Origin: Enterovibrio baiacu
Lineage (GTDB): Bacteria; Pseudomonadota; Gammaproteobacteria; Enterobacterales; Vibrionaceae
NCBI RefSeq assembly: GCF_004120195.1
Contig: NZ_SCHN01000009.1
Location: 298,601 to 362,600, forward strand
Direction: 5' to 3'
Length of the DNA stretch: 64,000 nt
The notes under the pieces: generated by a model
The model's input: the letters and a program-made list of their open reading frames with translations, nothing else
The model's database searches: none
Told to the model about the DNA's origin: nothing
Part shown: positions 43,145 through 52,351 of the stretch, piece after piece
Layout of the letters: the number at the start of each line of letters is the position of its first letter
Numbering within the stretch: position 1 is the first letter of the stretch
Position numbers and translations under genes: made by a program

Positions 43145-44032
43145 ATGTCTCAAATGCTAGAGCAGTATCCAGTTATCAATGGCCGCGAAATTCATGTGAG
43201 GGCGTGGAACCCCGAAGGGGGCGAGACTGTCATCTGTTGGCACGGCTTGGCGCGTAACGGTATTGATTTCATGGCATTAGGCGAAGATTTGGCAGCCAAA
43301 GGCTACCGTGTTCTGGTGCCGGACACACTTGGAAGAGGCCTGTCTGAGTGGGCGCAAGACCCGATTAAAGAATACAACTACGCGAACTATACTGACTTGG
43401 CCGTGAAGTTGATGGATTTCTATTCCTGCGACCGTGCGCATTGGGTAGGCACGAGCATGGGTGGCATCATTGGGATGTTGCTTGCCTCGAATCCCACACA
43501 CGAATCGCGTATCAGTTCATTGATATTGAACGATGTTGGCCCTGAAGTACCGGATGATGCCTTAAAACGTATCATCAGCTATGTGAAAACACCCATGACG
43601 TTTAAGCGTTACAGTGAGATCTACCAGTATCTGCAAACCCTTTATCATCCATTTGGTTCTCACACCGCGGAGCAATGGCAAACCATGATTGGCGCGTCTG
43701 TTCGTCGGTTAGACAATGGGGCGTATACCACACATTACGATCCAAGAATTTTGGATGCTTACTCAGAGAGTTCGCCATCAATGAACTTATGGCGTCAATT
43801 TGGAAAGCTCAAGCAACCGCTGATGCTTATGCATGGTCTGCATTCTGATGTGCTGACGAAGCCGATTGTGAAGCACATGAGGGAGGTTCAGCCTACCATG
43901 TCAGTCAATTACTACTTGGGCTGCGGACATGCGCCAAACTTGTTCTTTAAATCATACCGTCATGATGTCACGCACTTTATTGATACGCACCCCATCATCG
44001 ATATGCAGGAAGAGCAACGCGATGCGAGTTAG
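43145..44032 (+). CDS. Alpha/beta hydrolase
   Basis: A 295-residue cytoplasmic hydrolase without signal peptide. WHGLARNGIDF provides the oxyanion region, VGTSMGGIIGM the Ser nucleophile, MHGLHSDVLT the acid and LGCGHAPNLF the His. A helical cap lies between. GGAGGGAACAAGTCT precedes the ATG. It is convergent with speB. Substrate unknown; esterase or C-C hydrolase activity fits the fold. Confidence 0.83.
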   Translation: MSQMLEQYPVINGREIHVRAWNPEGGETVICWHGLARNGIDFMALGEDLAAKGYRVLVPDTLGRGLSEWAQDPIKEYNYANYTDLAVKLMDFYSCDRAHWVGTSMGGIIGMLLASNPTHESRISSLILNDVGPEVPDDALKRIISYVKTPMTFKRYSEIYQYLQTLYHPFGSHTAEQWQTMIGASVRRLDNGAYTTHYDPRILDAYSESSPSMNLWRQFGKLKQPLMLMHGLHSDVLTKPIVKHMREVQPTMSVNYYLGCGHAPNLFFKSYRHDVTHFIDTHPIIDMQEEQRDAS

Positions 44033-44143
44033 TCGCGGCTTCTCACGATACCTAAAACATTTCCTATTGCTTTGCATCGTCTGTCGTTGTGCACTTACCA
44101 CTAACAGACGACGCAATGCGTTCAGGGACTATTTTCCAAAAGC

Positions 44144-45064
44144 TCAGTGCTGACTCGATGCCCAAAGGTGTAAAAGCTCCGTTGCAATGGTTGCGCCGGC
44201 GAGCGCCGTGATTTCTGAGTTATCAAACGGCGGGCTGACCTCCACCACATCCATCCCCACAAGGTTGATGCCTAGTAACCCTCTCAAGATCCGAAGCGCT
44301 TTGTCTGAAGTGATTCCGCCGACCACAGGTGTGCCGGTTCCCGGCGCGTAAGCAGGGTCGAGGCAATCAATATCAAACGTAATGTAAACCGGCATGTCTC
44401 CCACAATCGCTTTGATATGAATTGCAATGTCATCGGGTGTCATGTCATTGGCGGCTTCTGCACAAATCACGTTAAAACCATGCCCGTCTTTTTCATAGTC
44501 AGTACGGATGCCGACTTGCACTGATTTGTTTGCATCAATCAGCCCTTCGCGCGGCGCATGGTAGAACATGGTGCCGTGATCATATCGGCTGCCTTGGCTG
44601 TACGTGTCGGTATGCGCGTCAAAGTGAATCAACGCCATCACACCGTGTTTATCGTGGTGCGCGCGAAGCAAGGGCAGGGTAATGAAATGGTCGCCGCCGA
44701 GTGAAAGCAAGGTTTTGCCCGATGCCAATATTTTGGTCGCAGCGCCAGCGGCTGTGTTGCAAAAGTCTTCGCTGTCGCCACAGGTAAAGATCAGGTCACC
44801 CGCATCAACAATGTTGCAACGTTCACGCAGATCAAACGGCCACGGATACCGATGGCCTTCCCACGCCAAATTGACAGATGCACGACGCACGGCATCTGGG
44901 CCTAATCGCGCGCCTGAACGGCCCGTTGTGGCCATGTCATAAGGCATGCCGAGCACAACAACATCTGCGTCTACTTGAGTGGGATCTTGCACCATGGGTA
45001 AGCGAAGAAATGAGTAGGCATTCGAGTAAAGGGAATCATCTTTTCGAGCGAATATATTTTCCAT
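44144..45064 (-). CDS. speB: Agmatinase (agmatine ureohydrolase)
   Basis: A 306-residue ureohydrolase, the same length as E. coli SpeB. It would split agmatine to putrescine and urea. The binuclear manganese ligands are in [16 protein letters not shown] and [17 protein letters not shown]. The N-terminal [23 protein letters not shown] and the block [12 protein letters not shown] are typical. I chose ATG 45064 ([10 protein letters not shown]), with GAGAG before it; an in-frame GTG at 45079 is possible. No speA gene is adjacent. Proclavaminate or guanidinobutyrate relatives cannot be strictly excluded. Confidence 0.85.
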   Translation of the reverse strand: MENIFARKDDSLYSNAYSFLRLPMVQDPTQVDADVVVLGMPYDMATTGRSGARLGPDAVRRASVNLAWEGHRYPWPFDLRERCNIVDAGDLIFTCGDSEDFCNTAAGAATKILASGKTLLSLGGDHFITLPLLRAHHDKHGVMALIHFDAHTDTYSQGSRYDHGTMFYHAPREGLIDANKSVQVGIRTDYEKDGHGFNVICAEAANDMTPDDIAIHIKAIVGDMPVYITFDIDCLDPAYAPGTGTPVVGGITSDKALRILRGLLGINLVGMDVVEVSPPFDNSEITALAGATIATELLHLWASSQH

Positions 45065-45419
45065 AGCAATGACTCTCACGTGTTTTCATTTCAGTGTTCG
45101 TGAAACAAAGATTTTAGCTGACATTTTTATCAATGATTTTTTCGAGAGTAAGAACTTGATGCAAACTCTCTTAGTCTGATGCGTTGAGGGGAGGGCTTCG
45201 ATGATGGCTCGCTATCCGGCAACGGGGCGAAGTGCATTTTTATGCGGTTGAACGGTATCGTATGCAAGATGGACGCGAGTTTTGCAATGTTTAAACCGCC
45301 GACGTGATGGATGTTGGCTTTGTTTTGTTCTGACTGATTAAATTAACATAGATGCCTTAATTGTTGGTCTATATAGAAAGGATTATCTATTTCAGCTATC
45401 GAACATTGAGGGAGCAAGT
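45065..45419. other. Divergent intergenic region between speB and the patatin gene
   Basis: A 355-base region. GAGGGAGCAAGT before the patatin ATG is the ribosome site. I see no gene or defined operator. Confidence 0.35.
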
Positions 45420-46559
45420 ATGGCAAGGTCACGGACAAAGAAAAAACCAAAAGTTTGTTTGGTGTTACAGGGTGGCGGCGCGCTGGGGGCGTATCATATC
45501 GGCGCGTACAAAGCGCTGGAAGAAGCGGGATTTACGCCTGACTGGTTTGCAGGCATTTCCATTGGAGCGCTGAATGCCGCAGTGCTCGCAGGTAATGCAC
45601 CAGAACAACGCCTAGAAAAACTGGACGCTTTCTGGCAGCGAATTTCTCGCCCGGGCACTGATGCGCTGCTTCTGCCTTCCATGGCTGCGAGCTTCAACAT
45701 GGCCAGTGTTTCCCAAGCGCTGACATTTGGCCAGCCTGATTTCTTTGTCCCACGTGCCATTAACCCTTGGGTGGCTTCACCGGGCGAGGCTGCGACAAGT
45801 TTCTACGACACAACACCGTTGTTTTCCACGCTCAACGAACTGGTGGATTTTGAACTCATCAACAGCAATAGCAGTGGTGTCCGCCTTACGGTTGGTGCAA
45901 CGCGCGTAACGGACGGCGAATTGGTTTTCTTTGACAGCGAATCCGACACGTTTACCGCCGCACACCCGATTGCCAGTGGCTCGCTACCCCCAGGCTTCCC
46001 TGCGACACAGATTGGCAATGACCATTATTGGGACGGTGGCGTGGTATCCAACACGCCGTTAAATGGCATTCTGGACTTGGCGGAAGACGAAGATTTGTTG
46101 ATTTTCATGGTCGACCTGTGGAATGCCAATGGCGAGTTACCGCAAACCATGAGCGAAGTGCTGTGGCGAGAGAAAGAAATACAGTATGCGAGCCGCACAT
46201 GCGCGCACATTGAAGCGCTAATTGCTAAGAAAAACTTAGATCAATTGCTGGCTCATTCCCCAGCGGTTGTTGATAGCAAGCAAGTGCCAGACGTTACCAA
46301 CCTAAAAGACGGCCCCAAGATCGATATTGTGCACATCACGTTTGAACCGCTTGCTGGGCATAACCCAATGAGCGATACCGAGTTCTCTCGACGTTCGATT
46401 CGTTTACGCAGCGATGCAGGCTATGAAGACATGAAGCAAGCGATAGACGCTTCCCCCTGGACGCAAGAAAATGAAGGACTGCCTGCTCATGTATACCGAC
46501 GAGCTAAAGATGGAAGTTGGTTAAAGGCGAGCAAGAGTAAGTTGAAGAAAGTGTCTTAG
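45420..46559 (+). CDS. Patatin-like phospholipase with DUF3734-type C-terminus
   Basis: A 379-residue cytoplasmic lipid acyl hydrolase. VLQGGGALGAYHIGAYKALEEAG is the glycine-rich oxyanion loop, GISIGALNAA holds the Ser nucleophile and WDGGVVSNTPL the catalytic Asp, completing the Ser-Asp dyad. A basic N-terminus (ARSRTKKKPK) precedes. The C-terminal 150 residues, with RRSIRLRSDAGYEDMKQAI, resemble the DUF3734 region of bacterial patatins. A bidirectional terminator follows. Confidence 0.88.
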   Translation: MARSRTKKKPKVCLVLQGGGALGAYHIGAYKALEEAGFTPDWFAGISIGALNAAVLAGNAPEQRLEKLDAFWQRISRPGTDALLLPSMAASFNMASVSQALTFGQPDFFVPRAINPWVASPGEAATSFYDTTPLFSTLNELVDFELINSNSSGVRLTVGATRVTDGELVFFDSESDTFTAAHPIASGSLPPGFPATQIGNDHYWDGGVVSNTPLNGILDLAEDEDLLIFMVDLWNANGELPQTMSEVLWREKEIQYASRTCAHIEALIAKKNLDQLLAHSPAVVDSKQVPDVTNLKDGPKIDIVHITFEPLAGHNPMSDTEFSRRSIRLRSDAGYEDMKQAIDASPWTQENEGLPAHVYRRAKDGSWLKASKSKLKKVS

Positions 46560-46572
46560 AAAGAGAACGAAG

Positions 46573-46607
46573 AGCCCACCTAAAATGCTTCTGAGGTGGG
46601 CTTTTTA
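46573..46607. terminator. Bidirectional hairpin terminator
   Basis: AGCCCACCT pairs perfectly with AGGTGGGCT, with TTTTT on the plus side, between the convergent patatin and outer-membrane barrel genes. Confidence 0.8.
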
Positions 46608-46621
46608 GATGCGTTGAAATA

Positions 46622-47197
46622 TCAAAATCTGAATTTAACACCAAGGTTGAAGGTGTTGATATCAGCATCGATATCATCTGCAAATTCTACCTTCGCTGCT
46701 TTGTAGCCTGCAGTTACCATTACGTTTTGGGAAAAGCTGTAGCCTGCCTCAATCCCATAGGTATATCCAAATTCACTATCACTGATGCTAACAGTTGTAC
46801 CATTTGATGTTCCTTCTGCATCATAGCTGTAAGAGCCGGCACCCAGAACACCTGATACAGAAAAACCCGAATCACTAAAGTAGTACGTGGGTTTAAAGCT
46901 AAGAACAATTGCAGAGAGGCTCGCTTCGACATCAACCCCACCTTCTGAAATCGAACCATCGCCAAAATCATTGATTGATGCTTCAAACCCGAAATCGATA
47001 TCTTTACTGATCGGAAGAAGATAGCCCATGTTGATATTGAAACCGCCAGATCGATCGTAGGTTCGAGCTGTGCCGTCGTTAACGTCATATTCCGATGAGA
47101 GGAAATCAATACCAATGTATAGGTCGTTGTCATTTGCATATGCAGCTGAAGGTGCTGTAACTGCAAGTAATAAAAGCGCTTTCTTAATGAAACTCAT
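46622..47197 (-). CDS. Small outer-membrane beta-barrel protein
   Basis: A 191-residue protein with a signal peptide ending AAYA-ND and a mature part of alternating strands, ending NLGVKFRF with the C-terminal Phe used by the BAM machinery. The size fits an eight-stranded barrel of the OmpA-like/OmpW-like class, too small for a general porin. Acidic loops (SISEGGVDVE, DDIDADI) are frequent. A LacI-type operator identical in core to those of the oligosaccharide locus lies about 117 bases upstream, suggesting it belongs to that regulon. Confidence 0.8.
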   Translation of the reverse strand: MSFIKKALLLLAVTAPSAAYANDNDLYIGIDFLSSEYDVNDGTARTYDRSGGFNINMGYLLPISKDIDFGFEASINDFGDGSISEGGVDVEASLSAIVLSFKPTYYFSDSGFSVSGVLGAGSYSYDAEGTSNGTTVSISDSEFGYTYGIEAGYSFSQNVMVTAGYKAAKVEFADDIDADINTFNLGVKFRF

Positions 47198-47313
47198 GTT
47201 AGTTCCCTTTAACAGCCAATCTAAATGTCCTTGTGATGAGGCACGAAATCACTCATCAGTTAACACAACGATAACAAATGTTCTTGTCGGCCAGTGACTC
47301 TGATTTGAGAATG

Positions 47314-47329
47314 AAGAAAGCGCTTTCTT
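47314..47329. promoter_or_regulatory. LacI-family operator 4 (before the outer-membrane barrel gene)
   Basis: AAGAAAGCGCTTTCTT, a perfect 16-base palindrome matching the inner 16 bases of operator 1, 117 bases upstream of the barrel gene start. The nearest other promoter is far away, so this gene is the likely target. Confidence 0.75.
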
Positions 47330-47386
47330 GTTTCGGATGAAATCGTACGATTGCAGATCGGTAGATGTATAAGCCGACGCTTAATG

Positions 47387-47412
47387 AAAAAAAGCCCCAT
47401 AAAGGGGCTATT
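47387..47412 (-). terminator. Hairpin terminator after the sCache chemoreceptor gene
   Basis: AGCCCC pairs with GGGGCT; the minus strand runs into seven T residues. Confidence 0.75.
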
Positions 47413-47430
47413 TCGTTGTGAGGCTTTGTT

Positions 47431-49065
47431 TTAAATCGTTTGCGAGATCTTAAATCGACTCACAGATTGGTTAAACTTACTGACCAAACCATTTACCTCT
47501 CGCGCTGAACCTTGCACGTCTGATGCGGAACGGTGGTTGTTTGATGCCATGTCGGCGATATGTTGGATACGATTAGCAAGCTCACGGTTTGCGCTGGATT
47601 GTTCATGCAAAGCGCCTGATACATCGTCGATGATGTGAATAAGATCCTGCGACATTTGGTGCATCTCGCGAACCCGTTGTTCTGCTTCATGGGTTTGCGA
47701 CATGTTGCTGTTCACCACGGTCACGCTTTCTTCAATATGACCGACGGTGGTTTCGATGCCCGTTCGGAGCTCTTGAATCGTCGACGCAATTTGTTTCGTC
47801 GAATCTGATGTTCTTACAGCGAGGTTTCTGACTTCATCTGCAACGACAGCAAACCCGCGCCCTTGGTCACCCGCACGAGCGGCTTCAATGGCTGCGTTCA
47901 ACGCCAGCAGGTTGGTTTGCTCTGCGACATCGTTTATCACGCTAATAATGCCTTCAATCTCTTTCGAGTGATGATCAAGCTCAGACACCGCAGAACTCGA
48001 ACGCTGAGACTTTTCTGACATCTGATCCATGTTAGAAATCGTGGCGCGCATGGTGGAGGCACCTTGCTTCGCTTGCACACCACTTTCGTTAGACAGCGAT
48101 TTCATTTTATCAGCATCGTGAGAAATGATGCTGATGCTCTCAGCAAACTGTTCAACCAAGGCTGCAATGCTGCCTGTATCTTGCGATTGCTGAGTAGAAG
48201 CACCGACGATGTGATCAGAGAGGTTTTCGAGCTTAGAAACTTCCTGATTAAGCTGATTCGCACCTTGTGATATGCCAAGTAACGTTTCTTCAAATGCATT
48301 CATGAGATTGTTAAACGCGCGACCTAAATCAGTGATTTCATTCTTGCCGTTCAAACGAGAGCGTACGGTTAAATCAAGATTCACCTCAGCCGTTTGTAAC
48401 ATGGTTTTCAGACGGTTTATTGGTGACGTAATGCTGTGGGCAATGGATGTTGATAGGCCAATGAGGATAAGTGCAATGAGGGCAACCAGAAGCAGCAAAC
48501 GTTGTACGTCTTGATAAAAAGTTGCGTCCAAGTCATCGACATATAACCCGGTGTTTAACACCCAGCCCCACGGAGAGAAAGGCAGTGAATAGGCGATTTT
48601 AGGGTAGGGTGTTTCATCTGAACCTGTCTTCTTCCAGTGGTAAGCGACAAAACCACCGCCGTTTTTAGCCATCTCGACCTGTTCACGAATGATGTAAACA
48701 CCATTGACGTCTTGAAGAGATTTGAGGTCCCTGCCGATAAGGCTGGCAGTGATAGGGTGGTGAACCATGGTTGAGTTCATATCATAAATCATGAAATAGC
48801 CGTTATCACCGTAGCGCATAGCATCTAAAGCGCTAATGGCGCGTTGCTTGGCTTCTTCCATTGATATGTCACCCGCTAACGCTTGCTGGTGGAGTTTTGT
48901 AACCAGGGTTTCGGCGGTCTCAACGAGCACTTGAATTTGGTTTTTTCTCTCATCCAACAGGTTCTCATGTTTGATCATGAGAGACACAATGGTGACTGAA
49001 ATTAACGACAGTACCGATATCACAATGATCAGAGATAACCGTTGCCGTATTGAAAGGGCTCTCAT
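47431..49065 (-). CDS. Methyl-accepting chemotaxis protein with single Cache (sCache_2) domain
   Basis: A 544-residue chemoreceptor: helix 1 (about 10-30), a periplasmic sCache_2 domain with [36 protein letters not shown] and [15 protein letters not shown], helix 2 (about 186-207), HAMP and a signalling domain with hairpin tip [20 protein letters not shown]. sCache_2 domains commonly bind small organic acids, but the ligand is unknown here. No C-terminal pentapeptide. It is monocistronic. Confidence 0.9.
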   Translation of the reverse strand: MRALSIRQRLSLIIVISVLSLISVTIVSLMIKHENLLDERKNQIQVLVETAETLVTKLHQQALAGDISMEEAKQRAISALDAMRYGDNGYFMIYDMNSTMVHHPITASLIGRDLKSLQDVNGVYIIREQVEMAKNGGGFVAYHWKKTGSDETPYPKIAYSLPFSPWGWVLNTGLYVDDLDATFYQDVQRLLLLVALIALILIGLSTSIAHSITSPINRLKTMLQTAEVNLDLTVRSRLNGKNEITDLGRAFNNLMNAFEETLLGISQGANQLNQEVSKLENLSDHIVGASTQQSQDTGSIAALVEQFAESISIISHDADKMKSLSNESGVQAKQGASTMRATISNMDQMSEKSQRSSSAVSELDHHSKEIEGIISVINDVAEQTNLLALNAAIEAARAGDQGRGFAVVADEVRNLAVRTSDSTKQIASTIQELRTGIETTVGHIEESVTVVNSNMSQTHEAEQRVREMHQMSQDLIHIIDDVSGALHEQSSANRELANRIQHIADMASNNHRSASDVQGSAREVNGLVSKFNQSVSRFKISQTI

Positions 49066-49280
49066 AGGGTCCGTCCTCTATTCTTCGTTTAAATGATTCA
49101 AATAATGAATAAATACAGCATTGAGTCTAGCAACGAAGAATCACTTCGCTCGTTTTTTATACATATAGTTTGATAACGAGACGTGACAGTTGAATGAAAT
49201 GCTTTTTGTTGGCAAAAATAGACAAAATGATTAGCGTGCTTACACCGATTATTGCTCTTACATTGTTATAGGAACGAAGA

Positions 49281-49547
49281 ATGATGAATAACAAAATGAC
49301 GGGCTTTCTTGCGATGTCTCTTGGTGCCTTATTGATTGGGTGTAGCGCGACCGAAGAAAGCACATCTACAGCGCCATCACTGAACATGGCTAACCCTGCT
49401 TCAGTGTATTGCGACAGTGTGGGCGGAACATCGAAAACGCGAAAAGATGAAGCGGGCAATGCGATGAGTATGTGCCAGCTGCCTGATGGGACGGTCGTTG
49501 AGGAATGGGCCTTGTACCGAGAAAATCACGGTGACAATGCCAAATAG
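49281..49547 (+). CDS. DUF333 family lipoprotein
   Basis: An 88-residue lipoprotein. The signal peptide ends with lipobox LIGC (Cys21 or 22 by start choice). The mature part has the DUF333 pattern NPASVYCDSVGGTSKTRKD, then MCQLPDGTVVEEWALYRENH, with two conserved Cys likely forming a disulfide. ATG at 49281 or 49284 follows GGAACGAAGA. Function unknown; such domains are often found on heat-shock-like or protease-inhibitor lipoproteins. Confidence 0.8.
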   Translation: MMNNKMTGFLAMSLGALLIGCSATEESTSTAPSLNMANPASVYCDSVGGTSKTRKDEAGNAMSMCQLPDGTVVEEWALYRENHGDNAK

Positions 49548-49756
49548 GCTTGGTGAATGGATGTGAACGCATCGTAAGTTGTGTTGCTGTTTTTTGTGTT
49601 ACGGGTTGCGTGATAGGGGTGGTTTGGTTAATGGGTGATGGTGATAGAAGCGTTTCCACTTAAAAAGTGTGCCTATATCACATTTGGCTATATGCGAGTG
49701 TCAGCCTTTGGTTTAGACTAGCGCGTCTTTACCCATTCCAACCGAGGTAATAAAAC

Positions 49757-50092
49757 ATGTCTTTACCAAATTGCCCACAGTGCAACTCAGAATACACTTA
49801 CGAAGATGGCGCACTATACGTATGCCCAGAGTGTGGTCACGAGTGGTCTCAAGATGCATCTGCAGATGCTGACGACGTAAAAATCATCAAAGATTCGAAC
49901 GGCAACGTTCTTCAAGATGGCGACACTGTAACGGTTATCAAAGACCTGAAAGTGAAAGGTTCTTCACTGGTTGTTAAAGTGGGTACCAAAGTGAAAAACA
50001 TCCGCCTTGTGGATGGCGACCACGACATCGATTGTAAAATTGACGGCGTTGGTGCGATGAAACTGAAATCGGAATTCGTGAAGAAGGTGTAA
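49757..50092 (+). CDS. yjdM: YjdM/PhnA-type zinc-ribbon protein
   Basis: A 111-residue protein with an N-terminal zinc ribbon ([13 protein letters not shown] and CPECGHEW) and a C-terminal SH3-like barrel ([27 protein letters not shown] to [11 protein letters not shown]). This is the YjdM (formerly PhnA) family, long but inaccurately linked to alkylphosphonate use; its biochemical role is unclear. It is monocistronic with a strong terminator. GAGGTAATAAAAC precedes the ATG. Confidence 0.9.
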   Translation: MSLPNCPQCNSEYTYEDGALYVCPECGHEWSQDASADADDVKIIKDSNGNVLQDGDTVTVIKDLKVKGSSLVVKVGTKVKNIRLVDGDHDIDCKIDGVGAMKLKSEFVKKV

Positions 50093-50136
50093 TTCACCTG
50101 TCTCGCATCATGTTGTCGCGTTGACGATATGAAAAG

Positions 50137-50163
50137 AACCGCGCCGTTGAGCGCGGTTTTTTT
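50137..50163. terminator. Bidirectional hairpin terminator
   Basis: AACCGCGC pairs with GCGCGGTT and runs into a seven-T tract, between the convergent yjdM and TauE genes. Confidence 0.85.
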
Positions 50164-50188
50164 ATGGGCAAGATTCTTGGAGCGTGTG

Positions 50189-51001
50189 TTAGCTCATCAC
50201 CATGTTGACTGCCATGGCTAACAATAATACGGCAAAGACTTTTTTGATGGTTGGAACGGGCAGGTGATGTGTCGCTTTGGCTCCTAAAGGGGCAGTAAAC
50301 CAAGATGTACAAACAATGCCGAATAAAGCGGGAAGATAGACAAAACCCAAAAAACCGTCCGCTAAAGCGAAGTGCGCACTTCCCGAACTGATGTAACCAA
50401 CAGAGCCGAACAATGCGATCACAATGCCGCATGCCGAGGCGCACCCAATGGCCTTTTTCATATCCAGTGAGAAAAACGTTAATAGAGGAACCAAAAGCGC
50501 ACCACCACCGATACCGATCATGGCAGACAAACCGCCCGTGATGGTCGTGAGTAAGGTTAACACGCCTTTATTGGGCATTTGACGATCAGTCGCGGCATCA
50601 TTCTTACGGCTGCTGTAAAACATTTTCAATGCGATAAGCACAACGCTCACGGCAAACACTGTGCGCACCACATCCTCAGGCAGCAGTGCCGCCATAAATC
50701 CGCTGATCAACGCGCCAAGGGCAACACCTGTCATTATCCAGGGGGCTAAATCCCAAGGGACATTGCCGTTCTTATGGTGAGCGAGTGCAGAGGACGTTGA
50801 CGTGAATAATATCGATGCCAGTGAGGTCGCGATCGCAACGATGACGACTTGCTCAGAAGGTAAAATCGCAAAATGAAGCAAGATGCCACTGAGAACAGGG
50901 ACAATAACAAGGCCTCCGCCAATACCTAACAGCCCAGCTAAAAAACCGACACCACTGCCCAGCAGCGCGCAGTAGATAAACAACAATAGCAATTCACTCA
51001 T
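50189..51001 (-). CDS. TauE/SafE family anion exporter
   Basis: A 270-residue inner-membrane protein with about eight helices arranged as a repeated half. GFLAGLLGIGGGLVIVPVL in the first half and LSAMIGIGGGALLVPLL in the second are the two glycine-rich repeats of the family. TauE/SafE proteins are thought to export sulfite, sulfoacetate or similar anions. No sulfonate genes are adjacent; the next gene on the right is the divergent mesX. The ribosome site is weak. Confidence 0.88.
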   Translation of the reverse strand: MSELLLLFIYCALLGSGVGFLAGLLGIGGGLVIVPVLSGILLHFAILPSEQVVIVAIATSLASILFTSTSSALAHHKNGNVPWDLAPWIMTGVALGALISGFMAALLPEDVVRTVFAVSVVLIALKMFYSSRKNDAATDRQMPNKGVLTLLTTITGGLSAMIGIGGGALLVPLLTFFSLDMKKAIGCASACGIVIALFGSVGYISSGSAHFALADGFLGFVYLPALFGIVCTSWFTAPLGAKATHHLPVPTIKKVFAVLLLAMAVNMVMS

Positions 51002-51349
51002 TCAATTCACTTTTTAATATTTATGGGAGGTTAAAAATAAATACCGTTCAATCCGTATTTTGGATTGTGAATATAACCGACCGTTGGTGATGTTTTCAAA
51101 TGAAATAGATCATGAATATTTCTCATGATGATAGTGAAGTAAAACCATTGTAAATCTGATTTTTAACCACGTATAAATTAAATTGTCTTTCGAGTTTAGA
51201 TAAATATAACCGCGTTAAATAGTGGGTTATAAGCATGTTTATGATGGACGCTGAAAATTTTTCATTCCGAGCGTGAGTGCCGTGAAGAGCAGAACTCTCG
51301 GAAACAAGCAAATTTAAGCCGTTGGTTAAGAAAAGGGTGTCAGATTACG
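51002..51349. other. Divergent AT-rich region between the TauE gene and mesX
   Basis: A 348-base region. A perfect MetR consensus is at 51252-51264. I see no SAM riboswitch and no MetJ box array. Confidence 0.5.
51252..51264. promoter_or_regulatory. MetR-type binding site upstream of mesX-mesD
   Basis: TGAAAATTTTTCA fits the MetR consensus TGAA-N5-TTCA with the expected central A/T, 85 bases before the mesX ATG. MetR activates methionine synthase genes in gammaproteobacteria. Confidence 0.65.
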
Positions 51350-52327
51350 ATGAATAAAGCATTTACATTTACGATTAAGAGCATTTGTCTCGATGAGAAC
51401 TACCATCCTTCAGATAACACGCGAATCACCACCAATTTTGCTAACTTAGCAAGAGGGGAAAGCCGTCAAGAGAACTTACGTAACGCTTTGAAGATGATAA
51501 ACAATAGCTTCAATGCCTTGGCGCATTGGGACAACCCTAGAGGTGATCGTTATTCTGTAGAGCTTGAAATTGTATCCGTTGACATGGGTATTGTGAGCCA
51601 CGACCAAGCTTTTCCTTCAATAGAGGTATTGAAGACAAACATCGTCGATCATAAAACCAATGAACGCATTGAAGGCATCGTCGGAAATAATTTTTCTTCT
51701 TACGTTCGTGACTACGATTTCAGCGTATTGCTATTGGATCATAATAAAAATAAACAAGGGTTCAGTATTCCTGATAACTTTGGTGAATTACATGGAAAAC
51801 TCTTTAAATATTTCTTGAGTTCCGATGAATACCAACAGCACTTTAGTAAGCCGCCTGTTATTTGCCTCAGCGTGTCGGATAATAAAACCTATTATCGCAC
51901 TGAGAATCAGCATCCTGTCTTGGGTTTTGAATATCAGCCGAACGATTCATCGTTAACAGAGCAATATTTTAAAAAAATGGGTCTGCAAGTGCGCTATTTC
52001 ATGCCGCCTAACAGCGTCGCGCCTTTGGCATTTTATTTTGTGGGTGATTTACTCAATGATTACACCAATCTTGAGCTTATCAGCACCATCAGCACGATGG
52101 GGACATTCCAAAAAATCTATCGACCTGAGATCTACAATGCCAATGCTGTTGCAGGAAAGTGCTATCAACCCAATTTGAAAAATTCAGACCATTCGCTCAC
52201 TCAAATTGTTTATGACCGTGAAGAGCGAGGTCAGTTAGCGGTTGAACAAGGCAAGTTCGCAGAAGAGCACTTCATTAAGCCTTACCAATCGATTCTTGAG
52301 AATTGGTCAGCGCAATACGCGTTGTAA
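51350..52327 (+). CDS. mesX: MesX (DUF1852), putative oxygenase partner of MesD
   Basis: A 325-residue soluble protein of the DUF1852 family: MNKAFTFTIKSICLDENYHPSDNTRITTNFANLARG at the start, ALAHWDNPRGDRYSVELEI and the end FIKPYQSILENWSAQYAL. DUF1852 genes lie beside mesD, and MesX was reported to be needed for the folate-independent methionine synthase MesD, probably as an oxygenase; the methyl donor is not settled. The mesD gene starts 24 bases downstream, so they form an operon. Codon use looks more AT-rich than the flanking core genes. Confidence 0.82.
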   Translation: MNKAFTFTIKSICLDENYHPSDNTRITTNFANLARGESRQENLRNALKMINNSFNALAHWDNPRGDRYSVELEIVSVDMGIVSHDQAFPSIEVLKTNIVDHKTNERIEGIVGNNFSSYVRDYDFSVLLLDHNKNKQGFSIPDNFGELHGKLFKYFLSSDEYQQHFSKPPVICLSVSDNKTYYRTENQHPVLGFEYQPNDSSLTEQYFKKMGLQVRYFMPPNSVAPLAFYFVGDLLNDYTNLELISTISTMGTFQKIYRPEIYNANAVAGKCYQPNLKNSDHSLTQIVYDREERGQLAVEQGKFAEEHFIKPYQSILENWSAQYAL

Positions 52328-52351
52328 GTCACTCATTAGATAGCAGAATTT

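Noticed and set aside
47173-47182. AAAGCGCTTT near the start of the outer-membrane barrel gene, a possible fifth operator
   Set aside because: Only the 10-base core is symmetric and it encodes Lys-Ala-Leu of the signal peptide; the better site is at 47314.
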